From an uncultured Collinsella sp. (GTDB taxonomy: Bacteria; Actinomycetota; Coriobacteriia; Coriobacteriales; Coriobacteriaceae): a stretch of DNA of 22,195 nt. A program made the position numbers and the translations under genes. The notes beneath the pieces are model-generated. The model worked only from the letters and a program-made list of their open reading frames with translations, did no database searches and was not told where the DNA came from. Below are positions 15,548 through 22,195 of the stretch, piece after piece (position 1 is the stretch's first letter; every line of letters starts with the position of its first letter). Where the stretch lies: the NCBI GenBank assembly GCA_900543275.1, contig UQQL01000030.1, positions 1 through 22,195 of the forward strand, written 5' to 3'.

Positions 15548-16792
15548 CTAGTTTTCCTCACGCCAGAACGGCATGGTCATGCAGCGCGGGCCGCCGCGAC
15601 CGCGAGAAAGCTCCTCGGAGGGGGCGACGAGCAGCTCGACGCCGGCCTTGTAAAGAGCATCGTTGGTGACAACGTTGCGCTCATACACGCAGACCTTGCC
15701 CGGTGCGACCGCAAGAGTGTTGGAACCATCGTTCCACTGCTCACGGGAAGCCTCGATCGGATCGCCACCACCGCACTCAATCATGGTGATGTGGTCCATA
15801 CCCGTCGCAAGCTCGAGAATATGCTGCAGGGTGCCCTCGAGCTCCTCGATATGCACCTCCCCCTCCGAATCGCCCTTGGTCAGGCGGTAGGCACGAAGCG
15901 TCTGGTAGATGCCAGGATAGACCGTGAACTTATCGCGATCGACCTGCGTGCAGACGGTGTCGAGGTGCATGTAGGCGTAGCCGTGCGGGATCTTGATGGC
16001 ATAGATGTTCTCGATCTCGGCCTCATCGGAACCCCAGAACATATTCTTGGCGAGCTCATCGATGGCCGCAGTCTGGGTGCGCTCGGAAATACCGATGGCG
16101 AGCGTCTTGGCGTTGATGTTGAGGATATCGCCGCCCTCGATATGCCACTCGCTGTTGTGGTCATACCAAATGGGGCTACCGGCGTAATCGGGATGGTTGC
16201 GGAGCACCGTTTCGTAGAAGATTACCTCGCGATTGCGCTGATTCCAGTACATGCGGTTCATGGTAGCGCCCTTGCCCACGACAGCCAGAGGGTCACGGGA
16301 GAAATACGAGGCCGGCATGGGGAACAGCACCATATCGTCAGCCTTCAACTCCTCGCCGTCCATACTGGCAAGAGAACCGCCAACCTTGGGGATCTCGAGG
16401 TCGCGAACGTAGAGGCCGCCCATGGCAGCAAGGACAAACTCCTTGTTGTCCTTAATCGAATCAAGCTTCTCGACAACGGCCTGGCGAAGGGCCGCGTTGG
16501 AGATGCCGGACTCACCCATGAACTTCGTCATGAACTCTGCGCGAGTGCCCTCGACTTTGTCAAACGTCTCAGCGAGCAGCTCTTCCATATAGACGACCTC
16601 GGCGCCAGCGCCGCGAAGAAGGTCGGTAAACTGATCGTGCTCTTTCTGGGCATAGTCCAGATAGAACGCGTCGTGAATCCAAACGCGGTCGAAATCCTCC
16701 GCCTTCATGTTTACAAGATCCATACCGGGGCGATGGACGCACACCTTCTTGAGGGCGCCAATCTCGCTATGAACGTTCAGTCCTTTGTTCAT
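15548..16792 (-). CDS. arcA: Arginine deiminase
   Basis: A 414-residue enzyme that hydrolyses arginine to citrulline and ammonia, the first step of the pathway. All active-site residues known from arginine deiminases are visible: D167 in FSRDP, E219 in WHIEGGD, R238 in ISERTQ, H276 and D278 in YMHLDT, and nucleophile C404 in GRGGPRCMTMP. R399, five residues before the Cys, matches the gating Arg of the Pseudomonas enzyme. REQWNDGSNT at 350-359 is also typical. AAGGA upstream of the ATG at 16792 supports the start. It lies 42 bases after arcD and 86 bases before arcB. It contrasts with the diverged deiminase-like protein at 18549-19799. Confidence 0.97.
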   Translation of the reverse strand: MNKGLNVHSEIGALKKVCVHRPGMDLVNMKAEDFDRVWIHDAFYLDYAQKEHDQFTDLLRGAGAEVVYMEELLAETFDKVEGTRAEFMTKFMGESGISNAALRQAVVEKLDSIKDNKEFVLAAMGGLYVRDLEIPKVGGSLASMDGEELKADDMVLFPMPASYFSRDPLAVVGKGATMNRMYWNQRNREVIFYETVLRNHPDYAGSPIWYDHNSEWHIEGGDILNINAKTLAIGISERTQTAAIDELAKNMFWGSDEAEIENIYAIKIPHGYAYMHLDTVCTQVDRDKFTVYPGIYQTLRAYRLTKGDSEGEVHIEELEGTLQHILELATGMDHITMIECGGGDPIEASREQWNDGSNTLAVAPGKVCVYERNVVTNDALYKAGVELLVAPSEELSRGRGGPRCMTMPFWREEN

Positions 16793-16834
16793 CTCTATCC
16801 TTCTTTCTCACAACTTGTATGTGGGGTTTTGCAT

Positions 16835-18271
16835 TTACGGCAGGGGGATAAGACCCGAAACCGCAGTGAATGCCATGCAGATAACGCTTACGACCAGGAA
16901 GAATTTCCAAGCGACCTTCCACCACTGGCCAAGCGGAATCTTACAGACGCCAAGACCGGCAACGAGCATCGCGCTTGTCGGCGAAATGAGAGACATGGCA
17001 GCACTGCCCATGGAAAGGCCGGTAACTGCAGCCTCGGGGTTTAAGCCCATCAGCTCAACAAGCGGGCCAAAAATTGGAATCGTAAGAGCAGCGATACCCG
17101 AAGAGCTCGGAACGAGGATCGACAGAAGGTTATCCACGACATAGAGGATGCTCGTAAAGATAACGGCTGGAACTCCGGTGAGAGCCGTGGCGAGCGTATT
17201 GAGAATCGTATCGATGATGAGGCCGTCATTGGCGATTACGAGGATTCCGCGGGCAAGTCCAACAACGATGGCAGAGAACGCGAAATCTGCAATTCCCTTA
17301 ACGAACTCGCCAGCGATCTCCTTCTCATTCATCCCGGAAACAACACCCGAAAGAAGGGCCATGGCCAAGAAAATCGCAGAGATTTCGTTCATGTACCAGC
17401 CCTGGGCCACCAGACCCCAAATGATGGCGGCAAGTCCAAGCACGAAAATAACCATAACGGCTTTCTGCCTACCGGTGAACTCGCTATCGAGGAGATTCTC
17501 GTCCGCACCAAACTCTTTGCGCTTCTCGATATCATCGTGGAAAGCTGGGGATGCCTCGGGATTCTTCTTAACCTTGAGGGCATACATCACAACCCATGCG
17601 ATGGCAACTGCCGTGAGCACGACAAGGGCGATAGTACGCAACCAAAGCTGGGGGTTGCCCTGGATACCGAGGATGCCCTGGGAAATCAGGACGTTGAACG
17701 GGTTTACGGTAGATGCGATGTATCCGATACGGGCACCCACAAACACCGTCATGAACGCTGTAATTGAGTCGAAGCCCATGGCCATCATGATCGGCATAAG
17801 AATCGCAAAGAACGGAAGCGTCTCCTCTGCCATACCAAAGGTGCTGCCGCCCAAGGCAAAAAGCACCATTAGGATCGGAATGATGAGGACGTCCTTGCTC
17901 TTGAACTTCTTCACCACTCGGGCGACGCCGCTCGTGATGGCTCCGGTCGCCGTGATGACCTGGAAGGAACCTCCCACGATCATAATGAATGCAACGACCT
18001 CGACCGCTTGCTGGATGCCGATCGCAGGGGCCTCAAGTACTTCGAAGATGCCTTGACGAAGATCGACCTCGTTGCCGTCCTCGTCCGTATAGACCTTATC
18101 GACAGGCTCATAGGTGCCCGAGACCGTTACCTCGCGACCGTTAACCTCCTGGCGCTCAAACGAACCCGAAGGCACGACCCAGGTCAGAACGGCAAATACG
18201 GCCATCAAGACGAGAATGATGGTGTACACGTGCGGGACTCGAAGAGTGCGCTTCTTTTCTGTCTCTGCCAT
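16835..18271 (-). CDS. arcD: YfcC-family transporter, probable arginine/ornithine antiporter
   Basis: A 478-residue polytopic protein of the YfcC/DcuC-like family (PF03606 type). VPHVYTIILVLMAVFAVLTWVVPSGSFE at the start, GGSTFGMAEETLPFFAILMPIMMAMG, and PSSSGIAALTIPIFGPLVELMG with SPTSAMLVAGL near the end are characteristic. In several Gram-positive arginine deiminase operons a member of this family exchanges arginine for ornithine, so this role is inferred from its place as the first gene before arcA. It is not related to the APC-type ArcD. AAGGAGGAG before the ATG at 18271 fixes the start. The operon faces the deiminase-like gene across the palindrome-bearing gap at 18272-18548. Confidence 0.88.
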   Translation of the reverse strand: MAETEKKRTLRVPHVYTIILVLMAVFAVLTWVVPSGSFERQEVNGREVTVSGTYEPVDKVYTDEDGNEVDLRQGIFEVLEAPAIGIQQAVEVVAFIMIVGGSFQVITATGAITSGVARVVKKFKSKDVLIIPILMVLFALGGSTFGMAEETLPFFAILMPIMMAMGFDSITAFMTVFVGARIGYIASTVNPFNVLISQGILGIQGNPQLWLRTIALVVLTAVAIAWVVMYALKVKKNPEASPAFHDDIEKRKEFGADENLLDSEFTGRQKAVMVIFVLGLAAIIWGLVAQGWYMNEISAIFLAMALLSGVVSGMNEKEIAGEFVKGIADFAFSAIVVGLARGILVIANDGLIIDTILNTLATALTGVPAVIFTSILYVVDNLLSILVPSSSGIAALTIPIFGPLVELMGLNPEAAVTGLSMGSAAMSLISPTSAMLVAGLGVCKIPLGQWWKVAWKFFLVVSVICMAFTAVSGLIPLP

Positions 18272-18389
18272 CTCTCCTCCTTAATTCAGGGGTTTTTCGT
18301 TGCCGGCAAAGCCATTGTGTCATCGCGCAAAACACCCTTCCGTCTCTTCGCCCGCCAACGAAGCGCATCGACCCGTAAACGGACTTTAG

Positions 18390-18408
18390 ATTGACGTAAT
18401 TTGTCAAT
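18390..18408. promoter_or_regulatory. Candidate operator 1 in the arc divergent region
   Basis: ATTGACGTAATTTGTCAAT has 6-bp inverted arms (ATTGAC/GTCAAT) in a 19-bp frame, preceded by TTAG. It has the same length and outer arms (ATTGA/TCAAT) as the second site, centred 30 bp away. On the minus strand it contains a perfect TTGACA, so it may overlap a -35 of the arcD promoter. Confidence 0.6.
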
Positions 18409-18419
18409 TTGCTTTCTAG

Positions 18420-18438
18420 ATTGATGTTTAACATCAAT
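18420..18438. promoter_or_regulatory. Candidate operator 2 in the arc divergent region
   Basis: ATTGATGTTTAACATCAAT is a perfect 9-1-9 palindrome preceded by CTAG. With operator 1 it forms a tandem pair at about three helical turns, the layout expected for two cooperating dimers. The nearby XRE regulator (19801-20451) is the most likely ligand; this is inference. Confidence 0.7.
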
Positions 18439-18473
18439 TACTAAGCCGGTTCGTGCCATTCACCTGTGACAGA

Positions 18474-18479
18474 TATGAT
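18474..18479 (+). promoter_or_regulatory. Possible -10 of the deiminase-like/XRE unit
   Basis: TATGAT lies about 70 bases before the start codon at 18549. The -35 candidate TTCGTG (18-base spacing) is weak, as expected for a promoter that needs help or is regulated from the palindromes just upstream. Confidence 0.35.
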
Positions 18480-18548
18480 GTAAATTGAATCGAACTCGTA
18501 ATGTGCCACTATGGAAGCAATCAATACTCATCGCCAAAGCGAGGTCTT

Positions 18549-19799
18549 ATGTCCGCACTACATGTTCAAAACGAAATAGGAAAGCTAAAAAAGGCCCTCC
18601 TGCACTGCCCCGGCCCCGAAACGCGCAACTACCCCGACGGGCAGTTCAATCGGGTCTTTACGTTGCGTCCGTCTAGCAGCTCATTCGATCTTGATAAAGC
18701 CCTTAGGGAGCATCATGCTTACTCGGCGATGCTCGAGCACGAAGGGGTAGAGATTCTCTATCTTGAAAACCTTCTTACCGAAGCCCTTGATGCGACAGAG
18801 CAAGCGCGTCGCTCTTTTATCGATAGCTACATTTCAGAATGCGGCGCGCGGGGCATTGAGCTCGAGTCTGCCATTCGCGAGTATCTTGAGCATATCGAAG
18901 GTTCCCGCGACCTGGTCCAGGCAGCCGTCAACGGCGTTCGCTACTCCCAGGTCTTCGACACGAACAAGGAGGTGTTCAGCCTCTCAAAGCTGACGGGAGA
19001 CGCATACTCACCCGACGACCTTCTCATAGCCCCCCTTAACACCATGTGGTTCACGCGCGATCCAGCAAGCGTCATCGGCGAAGGTGTCACGCTCAACCAT
19101 ATGTACTGGCCAGAGCGCAACCGTGAGGTTATCGCCTATAAAACGATTTTTAACTATCATCCGGATTTCCGCGAGACTCCTCAGTTCTTCAAGCATGAAT
19201 CGACTTACCACATTGAAGGCGGCGACCTTCACAACCTCAACAGCGAAAATGTAGCCGTTGGCATCTCTCAACGAACCGAGCCAGCAGCTATAGACACCCT
19301 AGCGAATAACTTGCTCTGGGACGAGAACTCGACTATTGAGTCCGTATGGGCCATTGAGGTTCCCTACGATGATCTCTGCATTCATCTCGACACATACTTT
19401 GCTCGTGTTAACTATGAGACATTCCTCATTGACCGGGAGCTCCTGGACCAAGCACGAGTCTACTGCATTACACGAGGCAGATCGGAAAGGACAACCCGGG
19501 CGCGTCATGTCGAAGGCGGACTAAAAGAAGCGCTGGGATTAGCCCTGGGTTTAAGTTCACCGCAATTTATCCCTTGCGGCGGCTCAAATCCCGGAGCGGC
19601 AGAGGTCGAAAGAACCAACAATGCCATAAGCACCCTTTGCCTGGAGCCCGGCAAGGTCTGCGTATACGAAGAGAACACCGAGACTAACAAGGCACTGGAG
19701 CAGGCCGGTATTGAACTTGTTCCCATCTCTATCTTTGAGCTGACAAACGGCTTTGGCGGCCCCAACTGCCTCTGCCTTCCCCTCGTCCGCGCTTCATAA
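18549..19799 (+). CDS. Diverged arginine deiminase paralog
   Basis: A 416-residue guanidino-group-modifying enzyme homologous to ArcA along its full length. The catalytic set is kept: D171 in FTRDP, E223 in YHIEGGD, R242 in ISQRTE, H279 and D281 in CIHLDTY, and C407 in GGPNCLCLP. Two regions that are nearly invariant in true deiminases are changed. The C-terminal RGRGGPRC becomes NGFGGPNC, so the gating Arg is Phe402, and the REQWNDGSNT stretch becomes VERTNNAIST. The N-terminal substrate-cap region around 20-50 is also rewritten. It may deiminate another guanidino compound, work poorly on arginine, or act as a sensor. The ATG at 18549 has GAGG 5 bases upstream. The XRE regulator starts one base after its stop. 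Confidence 0.85.
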   Translation: MSALHVQNEIGKLKKALLHCPGPETRNYPDGQFNRVFTLRPSSSSFDLDKALREHHAYSAMLEHEGVEILYLENLLTEALDATEQARRSFIDSYISECGARGIELESAIREYLEHIEGSRDLVQAAVNGVRYSQVFDTNKEVFSLSKLTGDAYSPDDLLIAPLNTMWFTRDPASVIGEGVTLNHMYWPERNREVIAYKTIFNYHPDFRETPQFFKHESTYHIEGGDLHNLNSENVAVGISQRTEPAAIDTLANNLLWDENSTIESVWAIEVPYDDLCIHLDTYFARVNYETFLIDRELLDQARVYCITRGRSERTTRARHVEGGLKEALGLALGLSSPQFIPCGGSNPGAAEVERTNNAISTLCLEPGKVCVYEENTETNKALEQAGIELVPISIFELTNGFGGPNCLCLPLVRAS

Positions 19800-19800
19800 C

Positions 19801-20451
19801 ATGGGAACGGGTCAAAACATAAAGGCGCTTCGCAAGCGCGACCAGCTCACGCAGGAGGAGTTCGCGGCACTTGTCGGCGTCTCCAAAGAAACGGTATGCC
19901 GTTGGGAAAAGGACCGCTATGCCATCCGCCGGTCGACACTGCTCAAGATCGTTTCGAAATTCAATCTGCAGTTTGACGACCTCGCATCGGAAACCGCAGG
20001 GCTTGCCGCAAAGCTCGACCACGAGGGGCGGAAGGGGGAATCCAAGGAAACTACTACTGACTCCCTTTGTGATGTATTTAAAATTCAGATGAATGGAGGC
20101 AGAACGGGACTCAAGCAGACCGGAACAACGGCGCTCCCCTCATCCGTATTCAAAAACCATCGCGGGTGCTTCTTTGTTCAAATGGACACATCTGCCATGT
20201 CCAAATGCTATCCGATAGGATCCCTTCTCCTCGTGGATCCAAACCTGAAACCCTGGAACGGATGCTCCGTCCTCGCCTTGGCCGATAATTCCAGAATGGT
20301 CATACGGCGATATAGCACCGGCACGAACACCGTGATGCTGTCATCCTACTCATATCGCACGTCGGAACCGGATATTGTGCTGGACAAACGCCGAATCAGG
20401 ATTCTCGGAGTCATCGTCTGGTTTCAGGCATCCCATGACCTGAGCATCTAA
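19801..20451 (+). CDS. XRE regulator with degenerate S24 (LexA/CI-like) domain
   Basis: A 216-residue transcription factor. Residues 6-60 form a helix-turn-helix of the Xre/CI type (LRKRDQLTQEEFAALVGVSKETVCRWE). Residues about 108-210 resemble the S24 domain of LexA and CI (FFVQMDTSAMSKCYPIGSLLLVDP, then PWNGCSVLAL and VIRRY). The catalytic Ser of the usual GDSM is Ala132 and the Lys of VKR is Arg169, so self-cleavage is not expected; the domain probably serves dimerisation or ligand sensing. Its ATG comes one base after the stop of the deiminase-like gene with no ribosome site of its own, so translation is coupled. It is the only obvious regulator in the arc locus and the likely binder of the palindromes at 18390-18438. 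Confidence 0.85.
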   Translation: MGTGQNIKALRKRDQLTQEEFAALVGVSKETVCRWEKDRYAIRRSTLLKIVSKFNLQFDDLASETAGLAAKLDHEGRKGESKETTTDSLCDVFKIQMNGGRTGLKQTGTTALPSSVFKNHRGCFFVQMDTSAMSKCYPIGSLLLVDPNLKPWNGCSVLALADNSRMVIRRYSTGTNTVMLSSYSYRTSEPDIVLDKRRIRILGVIVWFQASHDLSI

Positions 20452-20491
20452 CCAAATTTGCTCTTGTTTACCCCCTGCACACATCTCAAAC

Positions 20492-21537
20492 AGCAAAAGC
20501 CCCGCAGCCGGAGCGGACTGCGGGGCTCGTGAAGAGAGGCTAGTTTGTGGGCGTCTTGCCTGGCGCCCACGGGAGAGGCAACGGAGTAGGGGCTACTCGT
20601 GGATGCGGGTGCCGGAGAGGCCGGCCATGGTCTCGGCGGCCTTGTCCAGGGCGCCGATGATGCAGGTGCGGCCCTTGCGGGAGCGGGCGAACTTGATGGC
20701 GGCGCGGACCTTGGGCTCCATGGAGCCCTTGCCGAACTGGCCCTCGTCGGCCAGGCGCTCGGCCTCGTCGGCGGTGAGGTCCTCGAGCTCCTCCTGGTTG
20801 GGCTTGCCAAAGTTGATGGCGACGTGCTCGACGGCGGTCAGCAGGAACAGGACGTCGGCGTCGCAGTCCTCGGCCAGCAGCTCGCCGCCCAGGTCCTTGT
20901 CGATGACGGCGGGAACGCCCTTGTAGCAGCCCTTGTTCTCGTAGTCGCGGACGACGGGGATGCCGCCGCCACCGCAGGCGATGACGATGAACTCGTTGTC
21001 GAGCAGGTTGAGGATGGAGTCGGCCTCGACGATCTTCTTGGGATCGGGGGAGGCGACGACGCGACGCCAGCCGCGGCCGGAATCCTCGACGAAGACCTTG
21101 GAGGGGTCCTCGGCCATGAACTCCTTGGCCTGCTCCTCGGTGTAGAAGGGGCCGATCGGCTTAGTCGGGTTCTTGAACGCGGGATCGTCGGGATCGCACT
21201 CGATCTGGGTGACGACGGTGGCGGCGTGCCAACGCTTATAGCGCTTGTGCATCTCGCGGCCGATGCCCTGCTGCAGGTGGTAGCCGATGTAGCCCTGGGA
21301 CATGGCGCCGCACTCGGGCAGCGGCATCTCGGGGGTACCGATGGCATCGTGGGCAGCGGCGAAGGCGTTCTGGATCATGCCGACCTGCGGGCCGTTGCCG
21401 TGGGTGATGATGATCTCGTTGCCCTGCTCGATGAGGCCGAGGAGAGCGTGGGCGGTGTTGCTCACGGCCTCGATCTGCTCGACGGGGTTGTTGCCGAGGG
21501 CGTTGCCGCCGAGGGCGACGACAATACGATCGGGCTT
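20492..21537 (-). repeat. Direct repeat copy 2 (arcC body and terminator)
   Basis: The partner of 13367-14412, same orientation, gap-free at an offset of 7125. Homology starts at the conserved AGCAAAAGC just outside the terminator and stops at 21537, six codons inside the gene. Confidence 0.93.
20498..20527 (-). terminator. Terminator of second arcC
   Basis: On the minus strand AGCCCCGCAGTC pairs with GGCTGCGGGGCT and is followed by TTTTGCTG. Relative to copy 1 one stem base pair is weakened. It lies 47 bases beyond the XRE stop, so it separates the two convergent transcripts. Confidence 0.88.
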
Positions 21538-21555
21538 GCCAAGAGGCTTAGACAT
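20593..21555 (-). CDS. arcC: Carbamate kinase, copy 2 (monocistronic)
   Basis: A 320-residue carbamate kinase, identical in protein sequence to the operon copy except Leu5 for Tyr5. The first six codons use different synonyms (TCT AAG CCT against AGT AAA CCG), while everything after codon 6 is identical in DNA. The start is the ATG at 21553-21555 with AAAGGA upstream; the longer frame to 21591 runs through the leader. It is not joined to arcA or arcB and has its own AT-rich leader and terminator, so it can be expressed independently of arginine breakdown. It could raise kinase dosage or draw ATP from carbamoyl phosphate of another source. It is convergent with the XRE gene. Confidence 0.97.
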   Translation of the reverse strand: MSKPLGKPDRIVVALGGNALGNNPVEQIEAVSNTAHALLGLIEQGNEIIITHGNGPQVGMIQNAFAAAHDAIGTPEMPLPECGAMSQGYIGYHLQQGIGREMHKRYKRWHAATVVTQIECDPDDPAFKNPTKPIGPFYTEEQAKEFMAEDPSKVFVEDSGRGWRRVVASPDPKKIVEADSILNLLDNEFIVIACGGGGIPVVRDYENKGCYKGVPAVIDKDLGGELLAEDCDADVLFLLTAVEHVAINFGKPNQEELEDLTADEAERLADEGQFGKGSMEPKVRAAIKFARSRKGRTCIIGALDKAAETMAGLSGTRIHE

Positions 21556-21591
21556 TGCTGGAATCCTTTCTGTAAAAGGCCTACAACCCAT

Positions 21592-21627
21592 TAATAACCC
21601 GCGTCCGTGCGATACGCGAGTTTATTA
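21592..21627 (-). promoter_or_regulatory. Imperfect leader hairpin upstream of second arcC
   Basis: TAATAAACTCGCGT pairs with ACGCGGGTTATTA with one bulge on the minus strand, about 37-72 bases before the arcC start codon. It would fall in the 5' leader or over the promoter. No T tract follows. Confidence 0.4.
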
Positions 21628-21880
21628 AGGTTTATATTCTCTTTATCGCTCATTTTATTCATTTTGAAAATAGCGGAACGGTGAACGGTCGTTTTTATCC
21701 GCTCAGCGTACAGAACCCCAGCTCAGACATATCTACGCCATTTACGTGCAACTTTATTTAAATGCAGCGAGGATTATGTCGGATTATGCAAACTACATCT
21801 CTGCTAAACACAAAACGGACAGCGCAATATCTTACTCGCACTATACGAGATTCTATGCACTTATAAGTTGAGTATGCACC
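21628..21880. other. AT-rich intergenic stretch upstream of second arcC
   Basis: About 250 bases that are clearly more AT-rich than the rest of the window, with no convincing reading frame. It must hold the promoter of the second arcC. Several AATAAA and TATAAA-like hexamers are present on the minus strand, but none has a good -35. ACTTATAAGT near 21858 is a perfect 10-bp palindrome. I found no further copy of the arc-type palindromes here. Confidence 0.5.
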
Positions 21881-21901
21881 CCTGCAAAAACAAGGGGCTT
21901 T
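21877..21901 (+). terminator. Weak terminator-like hairpin, plus strand
   Basis: CCCCT and AGGGG flank an A-rich loop and are followed by CTTTT. No plus-strand gene is visible just upstream, so it might end a small RNA or be a chance structure. Confidence 0.3.
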
Positions 21902-22140
21902 TCATCCAGCATAAGGAATAAAGAAGAGCTCCGAAAAGGCGGCAACAGCCAAGTCCCCCATCTATCTCCAAAGTGGCGCGAGGTTTCGCGGCAAAGCCGC
22001 GAAACAGCGAAGGGGACAAAAGCCCCCACAACCACGTCCTTCATCCGCCCACACAATCCGAGGACGTAGTCGTTGCAGGATCTGAGGGCTAACCTTCGCG
22101 GACACTCCGCAGGACGAAAGGACCCCCGCCGCACGTAGTG
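21902..22140. other. GC-rich hairpin-bearing stretch, no supported gene
   Basis: A 10-bp perfect hairpin GTTTCGCGGC-AAA-GCCGCGAAAC lies at 21984-22006. A 100-codon minus-strand frame spans 21853-22155, but its composition (many Arg, Cys and Ser), lack of a ribosome site and overlap with the hairpins argue against a gene. It could be an intergenic repeat or the relic of one. Confidence 0.35.
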
Positions 22141-22195
22141 TGAACTGCGCCCCAATTCTTGGACGGGCTAATAAGCGGCCTACGCCGCACATAGG
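22141..22195. mobile_element. Probable end of an IS3-family element (partial)
   Basis: TGAACTGCGCCCCAATTCTT, followed by GGAC, resembles the terminal inverted repeats of IS3-family (IS150-group) insertion sequences, which begin with TG and have the form TGxACTGCxCCCxAAxxxTTGGAC. Since such ends point inward, the element would extend to the right beyond the window. No transposase frame is visible yet in the 55 bases available. Confidence 0.5.

Noticed and set aside
18390..18438. ArgR (ARG box) sites
   Set aside because: The palindromes have ATTGA..TCAAT arms rather than TGAAT..ATTCA, and no arginine repressor gene is in the window.
21853..22155. A 100-codon minus-strand frame at the right edge
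   Set aside because: No ribosome site, unusual composition, and it runs through a perfect hairpin and into the IS-like end.
1..22195. CRISPR arrays, tRNA or rRNA genes
   Set aside because: No regularly spaced short repeats, cloverleaf or rRNA-like stretches were seen on either strand. The only long direct repeat is the arcC pair.

Overview
The window looks like a chromosomal piece from a GC-rich, Gram-positive, mostly fermentative host-associated bacterium. My best guess is a Coriobacteriia member of the Collinsella type. The support is the GC-rich codon use, strong AAGGAGG-type ribosome sites, two LytTR two-component systems, and an arginine deiminase pathway with a YfcC-type antiporter. 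The genus is inference and was not checked by any search.

Layout. Positions 1-127 hold nothing I can assign. From 173 to 11759 every gene is on the minus strand. Read in transcription order these are an APC-type amino acid permease and an amidohydrolase (11759-8899); a sensor kinase and LytTR regulator (8787-6624), followed by a zinc-dependent phospholipase C-like protein (6531-5587) and a UMF1-type MFS transporter (5485-4226); a glycosyltransferase, a second sensor kinase and a second LytTR regulator (4054-738); and a YfcE-like phosphodiesterase (640-173). A membrane-anchored C39-type peptidase is on the plus strand (12116-13117). A 226-bp non-coding element with perfect 30-bp terminal inverted repeats follows it.

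The most interesting part is 13367-21555. A minus-strand arcD-arcA-arcB-arcC operon (18271-13468) supplies arginine/ornithine exchange, arginine deiminase, ornithine carbamoyltransferase and carbamate kinase. It therefore turns arginine into ornithine, ammonia, CO2 and ATP. Divergent from it is a two-gene unit: a diverged arginine deiminase paralog (18549-19799) and, one base later, an XRE regulator with an S24/LexA-like domain that has lost its Ser/Lys dyad (19801-20451). Two 19-bp palindromes 30 bp apart sit in the divergent intergenic region and are good candidate operators. Convergent to the regulator lies a second, monocistronic arcC (21555-20593). Its body is identical in nucleotide sequence to the first arcC over about 945 bp, while the first codons and the 3' flank differ, which is the pattern expected from gene conversion. 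The likely logic is a locally regulated arginine fermentation locus with an extra carbamate kinase supply and a deiminase-like protein that may sense or process an arginine-like compound.

The right edge (21556-22195) has an AT-rich leader upstream of the second arcC, then a GC-rich hairpin-rich stretch without convincing genes, and at 22141 what looks like the terminal inverted repeat of an IS3-family element that runs out of the window.
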